DNA from: Phycisphaerae bacterium
Lineage (GTDB): Bacteria; Planctomycetota; Phycisphaerae; UBA1845; Fen-1342
Assembly (NCBI GenBank): GCA_030428945.1
Contig: JAUIEC010000001.1
Location: 344,438-408,437, forward strand
Length of the DNA stretch: 64,000 bases
Direction of reading: 5' to 3'
Positions 32,980 through 41,944 of the stretch are shown here, piece after piece. How positions within the stretch are numbered: position 1 is the first letter of the stretch; each line of letters opens with the position of its first letter. Below the pieces are notes generated by a model. That model did no database searches and was not told the origin of the DNA. It saw only the letters and a list, made by a program, of their open reading frames with translations. A program made the position numbers and the translations under genes.

Positions 32980-35825
32980 TGACGGCAGGGCCGACGCGGG
33001 ATGCCGACCAGTTCGACGTCTTCGTCTCGTACGCGCGGGACGACGACCGGGACGGCTGGATCACCGGCTTCCTGGACGAGCTGATCGAGGCGCATCGTCG
33101 TTTCGCGGGCGGGCGGGAACTGGTCCCGTTCCGGGATCGCGAGCAGATCCGGGGGCTTGACGACTGGCAGCACCGACTTCATGACGCGTTGGCCGCATCG
33201 CGCCTGTTCCTGGCGTTTGTCTCGCCGAACTACTTCGCCAGCGCCTGGTGCCGTGCGGAATGGCGGATCTGGATGGATGTCGAAATCGCCAAGCACATCC
33301 TCTCCGACGGTGTCGCGCCGATTTACATTCTCGAAGTGCCGGGCCTGCTCGAGTCGTGCGACGAGCAGCAGGTGGCCGCCGAGATTGCGTCGCTGTGTGA
33401 CCTTCCCGCTCCGCACGACACGTTTCTGACGGAAGCCGCGCCGCTGGTGCAGCAGGTGCGGCGGCGACAGATCAACGCGGTACAGCCGTTCTACGCGGGC
33501 GGGATCGCCGCGTTGCGGCAGAACGACCTGCGGCAGGTACTGGACCAGCTTGCCAGGGACATCGATGCAAAGGCCGCGCACGTTCGCCGCGCTGCCAGCA
33601 GTGAATCCTGGCGGGTGCCGGCGTACAACCCGCACTTCTCCGGTCGCCTTGCGAAGCTCGACGAACTGCGGGAACGGCTGCAGGATCGCGACACGGGTGT
33701 TGTGACGGTTCTGCATGGTCTCGGTGGGGTGGGCAAGTCCGAGCTGGCGTTCACCTACGCGCGCGCGTTCGCCGGCGTCTATCCAGGCGGTCGCTTCCTG
33801 GTGCGGTGCGACGGTCGGCCGGACCTGCGGATCGCGATGCTTGACCTGTCGGAGAGGTTCACCGATCAGGTTTCCGATGAACAGCGGATGACGCCCGAGT
33901 CCCACTGTGCCGCCATTCTGGAGTGCCTTCGGCGCCTGCTGGTCGAGAAGGGGCGGATCCTGCTGGTCCTCGACAACGTCACGGAACCCGGCCTGCTGCA
34001 GGCGCAGCATCTGGACCTGTTGACGTCGTTCGGCTCGCAGTTGCACGTGCTCGCGACGACGCGGCTGCCCGCCGGAACGGGCGGGTCAGTCAACTGGGTT
34101 GCGCTGGGCGAACTGTGGCCGGACGAGGGGATGGCGCTGCTCGAGAAGCATCGCGGGTTCGCCGACGATGGCGAGCGCCAGGCTGCTCGCGAGATCGTCC
34201 GAAGGCTGGGCGGGTTTGCCCTGGCTCTGGAACTGGTCGGGTCATTCCTGGCCACGCACGACAGCGCGACCTACCTCGCGGTGTCGGACGGGCTGGGGCT
34301 CGATGACCTCGACCTGTTTGCGGAAGACGGGGACGTCGAGCTTCGCCGGCACAATCACGAGCGACGGGTGCAGGCCGTGCTGGGCCCGACGCTGGCGGAC
34401 CTGGAGGCGCCCGAGCGGCGCGCGATCGAGTACGCGGCCGTGTTGGCACCGAATCAGGTCGCGCTTCCGTGGTTGCGAGAGCTGGTCGTCGCGAAGTTTC
34501 CGGATCTGGCTGCGCCCGGGCGGCTGGGGGACCCGTGGGTTGCGCTGTGCCGCCGGCTGGAGCGTCTCGGTCTGCTGCACCGTGCGGACGGGCAGGGGCA
34601 TCAATCGCGCATCATGCGGATCCACCGCCTGGTGCAGGACGTCATTCGACAGGAGGCCACGCCCGAAGTGTGGTCGCAGCGGCAGGCGGCCGTGGAATCG
34701 CTGTTTGCCAGGCGATTGGACGCGCTGGAGGCGGTAACGCGGTGGGAGGCTCACCGCTGGGAAATTGAGCCCCTCGACGCCCTGGTCCGTGCCTGGGCCG
34801 ACGCCGGGGTTGAGGGACTGGCTCTGATCATGTATCGGATTGGCGCTTTCTGGAACACCGTTGCCGAGTGGGGGCTTGCTGAGCAGTTGGTGCGGCGAGG
34901 GCTGGCGATCGCCGAGTCCGGCCACGGGCCGGACAATGTGGATGTGGCCGATGGGTTGAACAATCTCGCTGAACTGCTGCGCGCGACCAATCGTCTGGGG
35001 GATGCAGAGCCGCTCTATCGACGAGCGTTGAGGATCCATGAGACGAGTTACAGAGTCGATCACCCGGAAGTGGCGGTAATGAACAACCTCGCTTTACTGC
35101 TGTGCGCCACGAATCGCTTTGAGAAGGCTGAGTCGCTCTATCGCCGCGCCCTGACGATCGCTGAGGGTAGTTTCGATCTCAAAGACCCGCGCAGGGCCAC
35201 GGTACTGAGCAACCTCGCTGAGCTGCTGTGCGCCACCAATCGTCTTGAGGATGCGGAGCCACTCTATCGCCGAGCGCTGGCGATCAACAAGGCCAGTTAC
35301 GGTCTCGATCACCCGGAGGTGGCGACGGACCTGAACAACCTCGCTGCACTCCTGCGGGCCACGAACCGCCTTGAGCAGGCGGAGCGGTTCTACCGCCGTG
35401 CCTTGAGGATTCTCAGGACAAGTTACGACCCCAGTCATCCTAGCGTGGCAGTTGGATTGAGCAACTTGGCTGAACTGCTTTGTGCCACGAATCGTCTGGA
35501 CAGGGCAGAGCCGCTCTATCGCCGAGCGTTGGCGATCGACGAGGCCAGCCATAGTCCGGATCATCCAACCGTGGCAGTTCGCCTGAACAACCTGGCTGGG
35601 CTGCTGCACGACACCGGTCGGCTTGCCGAAGCCGAGCCACTCCTTCGCCGGGTCGTGCGGATCCTGCACTGCTTCAAGCTGCAGAACGGGCATCAGCATC
35701 CGAACTTCGAATCGGCGGTCAACAACTACGGCGACCTGCTGACCGGATTGGGCCACACGCGTGAAGAGACCATCGAGAAGATCAAGACGGCGATGACCGA
35801 TGTCGAACCGGAGGAGCAGGGGTGA
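32979..35825 (+). CDS. TIR - NB-ARC-like NTPase - TPR protein (bacterial NLR-like)
   Basis: A 948-residue protein with GGGAGG before ATG 32979. Residues 10-150 are a TIR domain (DVFVSYARDDDRDGW, then SPNYFASAWCRAEW with the conserved catalytic-position Glu E94), a fold that in many immune proteins cleaves NAD+. Residues about 215-560 are a STAND/NB-ARC-type NTPase: Walker A HGLGGVGKS (246-254), Walker B ILLVLDNV (327-334) and the ATTR sensor (359-362). Residues about 630-930 hold seven 42-residue kinesin-light-chain-type TPRs. This is an NLR plan: the TPRs sense, the NTPase switches, the TIR acts. It overlaps the next gene by four bases (GTGA). Confidence 0.88.
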   Translation: MTAGPTRDADQFDVFVSYARDDDRDGWITGFLDELIEAHRRFAGGRELVPFRDREQIRGLDDWQHRLHDALAASRLFLAFVSPNYFASAWCRAEWRIWMDVEIAKHILSDGVAPIYILEVPGLLESCDEQQVAAEIASLCDLPAPHDTFLTEAAPLVQQVRRRQINAVQPFYAGGIAALRQNDLRQVLDQLARDIDAKAAHVRRAASSESWRVPAYNPHFSGRLAKLDELRERLQDRDTGVVTVLHGLGGVGKSELAFTYARAFAGVYPGGRFLVRCDGRPDLRIAMLDLSERFTDQVSDEQRMTPESHCAAILECLRRLLVEKGRILLVLDNVTEPGLLQAQHLDLLTSFGSQLHVLATTRLPAGTGGSVNWVALGELWPDEGMALLEKHRGFADDGERQAAREIVRRLGGFALALELVGSFLATHDSATYLAVSDGLGLDDLDLFAEDGDVELRRHNHERRVQAVLGPTLADLEAPERRAIEYAAVLAPNQVALPWLRELVVAKFPDLAAPGRLGDPWVALCRRLERLGLLHRADGQGHQSRIMRIHRLVQDVIRQEATPEVWSQRQAAVESLFARRLDALEAVTRWEAHRWEIEPLDALVRAWADAGVEGLALIMYRIGAFWNTVAEWGLAEQLVRRGLAIAESGHGPDNVDVADGLNNLAELLRATNRLGDAEPLYRRALRIHETSYRVDHPEVAVMNNLALLLCATNRFEKAESLYRRALTIAEGSFDLKDPRRATVLSNLAELLCATNRLEDAEPLYRRALAINKASYGLDHPEVATDLNNLAALLRATNRLEQAERFYRRALRILRTSYDPSHPSVAVGLSNLAELLCATNRLDRAEPLYRRALAIDEASHSPDHPTVAVRLNNLAGLLHDTGRLAEAEPLLRRVVRILHCFKLQNGHQHPNFESAVNNYGDLLTGLGHTREETIEKIKTAMTDVEPEEQG
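34858..35780 (+). repeat. TPR-coding tandem repeat, 126-nt period
   Basis: Seven units of about 126 bases encode 42-residue TPRs of the form (AEPLYRRALAIxEASYGxDHPxVAxxLNNLAELLxATNRL). Bases are conserved as well as residues, and the pattern matches the array at 37582-38740, indicating recent duplication or exchange. Confidence 0.85.
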
Positions 35826-38821
35826 GCGAGACGACGCACGCACCGCGGATCTTCATCAGCGCTGTCAGCCGGGAGTTCGGCACGCAGCGCGGACAGCTTG
35901 CCCGCTGGCTCGAACGGGCCGGGTGGCATGTTGAACTGCAGGAGAAGCTCCGGCAGGGCGACGGGACCCTGCTCGACAACCTCGAAACCTGCATCAGGTC
36001 CTGCACCGCGATCGTGCACCTGGTCGGCAAGGGTTACGGCGTCGAGCCGACCCCGGAGGAACTGGCCGGCAATCGCGGCCCCGACGAGCGATCCGCGCGC
36101 TCCTACACGCAGTGGGAGTACTGCTTCGCCGTGCAGCACGGCATCAAGCGGCACGTCTACGTCGCCCGGCCGGAGGCGGTTCGTGAGCCGAACTTCGTCG
36201 CCAGCGAGGAGGAGCGGGAACGGCAGCGGCGGCACCTGGCGGCGATCGAGCAGTCGGGCGAACACCGGACCGAGTTCGCGGACCCGGTCGAACTGAACAA
36301 CCTGGTCCTGACCGACGTGCTGGGCGGGCCGACGGCCGAGCGACTGCTGCGTCGGCCGAGCAACCTCGACGCGTCGATCGGCACACTCTTCAAGGGGCGC
36401 GAAGCGTTCCTGCAGCGGCTGCGCGAGAGCCTGGCCGGCCCGGACGGGCGGGCCGCGATCACGGGCAGCCAGGCGCTGCACGGACTCGGCGGCGTGGGCA
36501 AGACGCGGCTGGCGCACGAGTACGGGCACCGTTTCGAATGCGAATACACGGCCCTGCTGGCGGTGACGGCTGACTCGCCGGAGAGCCTGCGGCGGAACCT
36601 GGCCGGCCTGACCGGCCCGCTGGTCCTGAACCTGCCCGAGCAGTCAGCCAGGGAGGAGGCCGTGCAGGCGGCTGCGGCGCTCCGCTGGCTGCGCGAGAAC
36701 CCGGGCTGGTTCCTGATCGTCGACAACGTGGATACGCCCGAGGCGGCCGCCGAGGTCGAGGACCTGCTGAAGGAACTGAGCGGCGGGCACGTGCTGATCA
36801 CCTCGCGGCTGACGAACTGGTCGGCGGCGGTGGAGGCGCTGGAACTGGACGTGCTGGCCGAGACGGACGCGGTGGCGTTCCTGCTGGAGCGGACCGCCGG
36901 CCGGCGAAGGGGTGAGCCGGACGAGGCGGCGCGGGCGGCCGAACTGGCTGGCGAACTGGCCGGGCTGGCCTTGGCGCTGGAGCAGGCGGCGGCGTTCATC
37001 CGCACGAGGCGGCTGTCGTTCGGCCGGTACCTGGAGCGTTGGCGTACGCAGCGTGAGAAGGTGCTGGAGTGGTTCGATGAGCGGCAGATGCGCTATCCGC
37101 ACAGCGTCGCGGTCACGTGGGAGACCTCGTTCGCGCAGTTGAGCGAAGCGGGGCGGAACCTGCTGAACCTGCTGTGCTGGTTCGCGCCGGACCCGATTCC
37201 CGAGTGGCTGCTGGAGGGCGAGCATGCGCTCGAGGGGATCCCGGACCCGGAGGATGCGCTCGCGGATCTGGCGGCCTATTCGCTGGTGGAACGATACGAG
37301 TCGGAGTTCGCGTTCGACCTGCATCGCCTGGTTCAGGAGGTCGCCCGGCAGCGGCTGACCCGCACGGGTTCTGCGGAAGGTTCGCTGCGGCAGGCGCTGC
37401 GCTGGATCAACGCGGCGTTCGAGGGGGACGGTGCGGACGTTCGAACGTGGCCGACGCTCGATCCGCTCTACCGGCACGCCGGCGCGATTGCCGAACGGGC
37501 GGACGAGGCGGGTCTGCACGGCGCGGATCTGCCGACGGCACGGTTGTTCGGGCAGTTGGACGTGCTGTTGAGCGCGAAGGCGGACTACGCGCCGGCGGAG
37601 CAGTACAGCCGCCGTGCCCTGGCGATCAGCGAGACCAATTACGGGCTTGACCATCTCGAGGTCGCAGTCCGCCTGAACAATCTTGCCGACTTACTGCGCG
37701 TTACGAATCGACTTCCAGAGGCGGAGCCGCTCTATCGCCGTGCGTTGGCAATTGACGAGGCTGGCTGCGGTCCCAATCACCCGCGGGTCGCCACGAAACT
37801 GAACAACCTCGCCACGCTGCTGCGCGCAACAAACCGAGCTGAGGAGGCCGAGCCGCTATTCCGCCGTGCACTCACCATCACCGAGGTGAGCCTTGGCCCT
37901 CATCATCCGACGGTGGCAATTCGCCTGAACAACCTCGCCGAACTGCTGCGGCTGACCAATCGCTTGGACGAGGCCGAGCCACTCTTCCTCCGTGGCCTAG
38001 CGATCTTCGAGCGATCCTTTGGGCCGGATCATCCCAATGTAGCGGCCGCTCTAAACAACCTCGCCGTTGTGCTCCGAAACACCGACCGCACTATGAAAGC
38101 GGAGGCGCTATTTCGTCGGGCGTTGGCGATCGACGAGGCTAGCTACGGGCCCGATCACCCGCGCGTCGCAACGAGGCTGAACAACCTCGCTGAAATACTG
38201 TGCGCCACGAACCGTTTTGAGGAAGCGGAGCCGCTCTATCGCCGAGCATTGGCGATCGACGAGGCCAGCTACGGTCTCCATCACCCAGATGTGGCCACGG
38301 ATCTGAACAACCTCGCTGAACTGCTGTGCGCAACGAATCGGCTTGAGGAGGCGGAGCCGCTCTATCGCCGAGCGTTGGCGATCGACGAGGCCAGCTACGG
38401 TCCCAATCACCCGGACGTGGCCACGGATCTGAACAACCTCGCAGAACTGCTACGCGCCACGCATCGTCATCCGGATGCCGAGTCGCTTTTCCGTCGGGCA
38501 CTTGCGATCGACGAGGCCAGTTACGGCCGTGGGCATCCAGTCGTAGCTACTTGCCTGAACAACCTCGCTGGCCTGATGTGCGCGACCAATCGGCTTGCCG
38601 AGGCCGAACCACTCCTTCGCCGTGCCGTACGCATCCTCCACCACTTCAAGCTGCAGACCGGGCATCAGCATCCGAACTTCGAAACGACGGTCAACAATTA
38701 CGGCGGCCTGCTGACCGGAATGGGGCATACGCATGAACAAGCCACTGAGATGGTCAAGGCCACCCTCCGCGAGGTTGAGGCGGAGTTCGAGAGCGGGCGG
38801 GGGCCTGAGCGGGACGACTGA
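35822..38821 (+). CDS. DUF4062 - NB-ARC-like NTPase - TPR protein (bacterial NLR-like)
   Basis: A 999-residue protein starting at GTG 35822 inside the previous stop. Residues 8-120 match DUF4062, a TIR-related fold (RIFISAVSREFGTQRGQLARWLERAG, and SYTQWEYCFA with E99 at the TIR Glu position). Residues about 190-520 are the NTPase: Walker A GLGGVGKT (221-228), Walker B WFLIVDNVD and LITSR sensor. Nine KLC-type TPRs follow, and the last one (HQHPNFETTVNNYGGLLTGMGHT) is almost identical to that of the upstream TIR protein. The two are paralogues in their C-terminal halves with different N-terminal effectors. Confidence 0.85.
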   Translation: MSETTHAPRIFISAVSREFGTQRGQLARWLERAGWHVELQEKLRQGDGTLLDNLETCIRSCTAIVHLVGKGYGVEPTPEELAGNRGPDERSARSYTQWEYCFAVQHGIKRHVYVARPEAVREPNFVASEEERERQRRHLAAIEQSGEHRTEFADPVELNNLVLTDVLGGPTAERLLRRPSNLDASIGTLFKGREAFLQRLRESLAGPDGRAAITGSQALHGLGGVGKTRLAHEYGHRFECEYTALLAVTADSPESLRRNLAGLTGPLVLNLPEQSAREEAVQAAAALRWLRENPGWFLIVDNVDTPEAAAEVEDLLKELSGGHVLITSRLTNWSAAVEALELDVLAETDAVAFLLERTAGRRRGEPDEAARAAELAGELAGLALALEQAAAFIRTRRLSFGRYLERWRTQREKVLEWFDERQMRYPHSVAVTWETSFAQLSEAGRNLLNLLCWFAPDPIPEWLLEGEHALEGIPDPEDALADLAAYSLVERYESEFAFDLHRLVQEVARQRLTRTGSAEGSLRQALRWINAAFEGDGADVRTWPTLDPLYRHAGAIAERADEAGLHGADLPTARLFGQLDVLLSAKADYAPAEQYSRRALAISETNYGLDHLEVAVRLNNLADLLRVTNRLPEAEPLYRRALAIDEAGCGPNHPRVATKLNNLATLLRATNRAEEAEPLFRRALTITEVSLGPHHPTVAIRLNNLAELLRLTNRLDEAEPLFLRGLAIFERSFGPDHPNVAAALNNLAVVLRNTDRTMKAEALFRRALAIDEASYGPDHPRVATRLNNLAEILCATNRFEEAEPLYRRALAIDEASYGLHHPDVATDLNNLAELLCATNRLEEAEPLYRRALAIDEASYGPNHPDVATDLNNLAELLRATHRHPDAESLFRRALAIDEASYGRGHPVVATCLNNLAGLMCATNRLAEAEPLLRRAVRILHHFKLQTGHQHPNFETTVNNYGGLLTGMGHTHEQATEMVKATLREVEAEFESGRGPERDD
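37582..38740 (+). repeat. TPR-coding tandem repeat, 126-nt period, nine units
   Basis: Nine units; those around 38196-38321 and 38322-38447 differ at only a few bases. Such near-identity predicts copy-number variation between strains. It is a coding repeat, not a CRISPR array. Confidence 0.85.
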
Positions 38822-38851
38822 CGGGATCAGGGAGTCTGCGAGGAGCAGCGG

Positions 38852-41749
38852 GTGAATACAGGCAGCAATCCGGTTCAGCGACGCGTGATCGCCGGGAGTC
38901 TCTTCTGGTACTGGTGCGGCGTTGGCGCGCTGGTCGTGATCGCCTTCGTCCTCGGCTGGGTGGGCTTCGCGACGGCGTTGAAGCAGGCGTCCGGCCAGAG
39001 CTTCCCGGCCTGGCTGGTTCTGACCACCTATCGCGCTGCGACCCTGTTCACCCCCGAACCCGACTTCGCCAACCTCGTGCCACACGCCGGGCCGCAGTCC
39101 GAGCAGTGGGAGATCGCCCAACTTTTCGTCGGAAACCGCTGCCTGCAGATCGCCCGAATCCTCGCGCCGTTCACCACCCTGTTCGTCATCCTGCAACTGC
39201 TGGTCTCGCTGGCGCAGTCCGCCGGCGCGGGCTGGTGGCTGCGCGAGGTGACCTCGATCTGGGTCGGCCCGCTCGAGACGCTGCAGCGCCTCGTGACGCC
39301 GGCCGCGCAGCGGGCCGCCCGCTTCCTGGTCTCCGAATCACGCGAGGGCGGCCGGCACGCACCCGGCTGGTTGCGGCGGCTGGCCGCTGCGGACCGCGCC
39401 GGGGCGTCCTCGGACTACGAGAAGTACGTGCCGTGGGACCGGCGGCACGTCGTCATCTGCGGGCTGGGGAAGACCGGCATGCGGCTGGTCGAGGAGTTCC
39501 GCAACTGCGACCGGCGCGAGCGGCGGCGGGTGGTGGTCATCGAAGCCGCCCCGACCGAGGAGCAGGTCGCCCGTTGCCGAAACCTCGGCGTCTGGATCGT
39601 CGTCGGTGACGCGACGCACGGCGCGGCCCTGTGCGACGCGGGCGTGCCGCGGGCGGAGCGGATCATCATCACGGTCGGCCAGCAGGTGGATCGCCTCGAG
39701 ATCGCCGCCCAGTCGGCCGATCTGTGCCGAGACCGCGCGCGGCAACTGCTGATCCACATCCGGGTCGACCGCTCGTCGTCGGCCGGGCAGTTGCGCGAGT
39801 CGCCGGTCCTGCCGGCGTCGCGCGGGCTGTCTCTGCCGGTTCCGTTCAGCACGCACCAGTACATTGCCCGTTGTCTGCTGGCCCGGCACCCGCTGGCAAG
39901 CTGGGCCGCGTGGCGTGGCCAGGAGCGCGTGCACGTGATCCTGTTCGGGTTCTCGGTGATGTCCGAGGAACTCGCACTGGTGATCGGCCGACTGTGTCAC
40001 TCGTGCTGGTTCCGGCTTCCGCGGGTCACCTGGGTGGTTCCCGACCCGGCGGCCGCCCGGGCGGCGTTTCTGCGGCACTATCCCGAATTCGAGCGGGCCT
40101 GCGAGCTTGTGTTTCAGCAGGGTCCGCCGGAGCGCGGGGTTTCCGCGGTGGTTGCGGCAACCCGGGACCTGGAGCCCGTGACCGCCATCTTCGTCTGCGA
40201 CCCGGATCCGAGTACGGCCCTGCGCCAGGCCCACGAGGTGCGGGCGGCCAGCCGGCAGGCCCGTCGCTGGCTGGCACCGGTCTTCGCCTACCTGCCCGAT
40301 GCGCAGGGGTTGGCGCCCTACACGCACGCGGCCAGTCGGGAGCCGCGCTTCGCGAACGTCTTCGAACTGTTCGGAGCCCTCGAACAGGGACGGCTGCGGT
40401 CAGAGGTGATCGAGGGGAGGCAGGAGATCGTACCGCGTCTGAAACACCAGGCGTATCTTCTGAGCAACTCGTCCGTGCAGGCGGACCGTGACTGGACCAA
40501 CCCGGAACTGCCTCCGTGGAGAACGGCACCGGCCGCGCACGCCACGCCGAACGATCTTGACGTGACCCTGCAGGAGTCCAATCGCTGGGCGGCGGAGTTC
40601 ATCCCGACCATGCTGGCGGCGGCCGGGTGCGCGGTTGGCCGCGACGTGCGGACGATCACGCCGCAGGCTCCGCTGCCGCGTGACGCAACGACGGCGCCCT
40701 GGGTGCTCGAGGAACTCGCCAAGCTCGAACACCAGCGGTGGATGGCCGAACGCTACATCAACGGATGGTCGCACGATGAATTGCGGGAGAACGCGCGGAA
40801 AAAGCACAACCTGCTGGTCGACTGGGCCGAGGTGCCGGAAGTCGAGCAGCGCAAGGATCACAATGCGGTCCTGAGCCTGACCGGAGAGATCAAGGATCGG
40901 CGGACCGGGGAGGTTTCGTACATTCTGCGAGCCGGCCGGCCGGCCGCGCCGTCGCCCTTCGGGCAGCCGGGGCGGGTGCCGGCGGAATGCATCCAGCCGC
41001 TGCTGTGCGTCGGGATCATCGGGCACTGCAGGCTGTCGCCGCAGCAGCGGGCGGCGTTGGCGGCGACGCTGCGTGACACGGTGCTGCCAAAGCTGATCAA
41101 GGACTTTCCCGGACACTACTTTCGACTGCTGTCCGCGCTGGCGCCCGGGGCGGACACGGTCTTCGCGCGGACCGCGACGGATTTTCTGGCGGGTGTCGGG
41201 CGGGCGAATCGGGCACACTGGCACGGTCTGCACGTGGTCGAGCCGTTTCCCGTCGCGCAGGTGCTCGATTTCCGGGGCGCGAACCCGTCGCTGGCTGCGG
41301 GCGCACCGGTCGCGCCGGACCTGGTCGTCGATCCGGAGCGGGGCGCGCTGGAAGACCGGGCCGAGTGGATCATCGACCTGCTGCCCGCCGGCGAGCAGGC
41401 CCGTGACCTCGCTCACGGCGCCGCGGCCGCGACGCGTCGGCACGAGCAGTACGAGCGTGCCTGCGCCTACGTGGTGGAGCGATCACACGTCCTGATCGCG
41501 GCCTTCGACCCGAACCGGAACGGTGCTTCGCTGACGTCGACGGGCCGGCGGTGGCGGGCCGGACTCGAGAGCATCCCGGCGGCCCGGTCATCCTGGCCGG
41601 AGGCGATGCGCAGCGGGCAGTACCGCCTGCTGCGCGAGCACGTCCGCCTGTACAACGCCGGCCGGGAGGCGGGGGAGGCGTACGACACGGTCACGGTGAT
41701 GATCGGCGAGGACGGCCCGCCGGCCTACGACCGGTGCCTGGCCACATGA
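38852..41749 (+). CDS. Membrane TrkA-N - RyR - SLOG protein
   Basis: A 965-residue protein starting at GTG 38852 with AGGAG seven bases upstream. Two membrane helices lie at about 13-42 and 98-122. A TrkA-N/RCK-type Rossmann domain follows (RRHVVICGLGKTGMRLVEEF, GxGxxG at 204-209; acidic end of strand 2 VVVIEA), then a second Rossmann-like segment (about 358-480, VHVILFGFSVMSEELAL). Residues about 572-678 match a RyR domain (LEELAKLEHQRWMAERYINGWSHDELR), and about 718-960 a SLOG domain (VGIIGHCRLSPQQRAAL, RLLSALAPGADTVFA). SLOG and RyR domains are known parts of nucleotide-signal conflict systems. It may be a channel or membrane effector gated by a nucleotide ligand; no potassium selectivity filter is seen. 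Confidence 0.78.
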   Translation: MNTGSNPVQRRVIAGSLFWYWCGVGALVVIAFVLGWVGFATALKQASGQSFPAWLVLTTYRAATLFTPEPDFANLVPHAGPQSEQWEIAQLFVGNRCLQIARILAPFTTLFVILQLLVSLAQSAGAGWWLREVTSIWVGPLETLQRLVTPAAQRAARFLVSESREGGRHAPGWLRRLAAADRAGASSDYEKYVPWDRRHVVICGLGKTGMRLVEEFRNCDRRERRRVVVIEAAPTEEQVARCRNLGVWIVVGDATHGAALCDAGVPRAERIIITVGQQVDRLEIAAQSADLCRDRARQLLIHIRVDRSSSAGQLRESPVLPASRGLSLPVPFSTHQYIARCLLARHPLASWAAWRGQERVHVILFGFSVMSEELALVIGRLCHSCWFRLPRVTWVVPDPAAARAAFLRHYPEFERACELVFQQGPPERGVSAVVAATRDLEPVTAIFVCDPDPSTALRQAHEVRAASRQARRWLAPVFAYLPDAQGLAPYTHAASREPRFANVFELFGALEQGRLRSEVIEGRQEIVPRLKHQAYLLSNSSVQADRDWTNPELPPWRTAPAAHATPNDLDVTLQESNRWAAEFIPTMLAAAGCAVGRDVRTITPQAPLPRDATTAPWVLEELAKLEHQRWMAERYINGWSHDELRENARKKHNLLVDWAEVPEVEQRKDHNAVLSLTGEIKDRRTGEVSYILRAGRPAAPSPFGQPGRVPAECIQPLLCVGIIGHCRLSPQQRAALAATLRDTVLPKLIKDFPGHYFRLLSALAPGADTVFARTATDFLAGVGRANRAHWHGLHVVEPFPVAQVLDFRGANPSLAAGAPVAPDLVVDPERGALEDRAEWIIDLLPAGEQARDLAHGAAAATRRHEQYERACAYVVERSHVLIAAFDPNRNGASLTSTGRRWRAGLESIPAARSSWPEAMRSGQYRLLREHVRLYNAGREAGEAYDTVTVMIGEDGPPAYDRCLAT

Positions 41750-41944
41750 AGCCGGGTTGGCGTGCGCGGGAGCGGTGGCCCTGCGGCGGCCGCGGTGCCG
41801 GACCCGGCGGGCGGCGCTTTGGCCGTGCCGATGTGCGGCGGGCCGAACCCGTTCGAATCGTCCGGGGGGGAGCATGGACCCTCGCCGGAGACCCGATGGG
41901 CGCGTAGAATCTGAAACACAAATCGCGTTGGTGGTAGTGCTGTA

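Noticed and set aside
34858..38740. CRISPR array
   Set aside because: The repeats have a 126-base coding period with no spacers; they encode TPR units.
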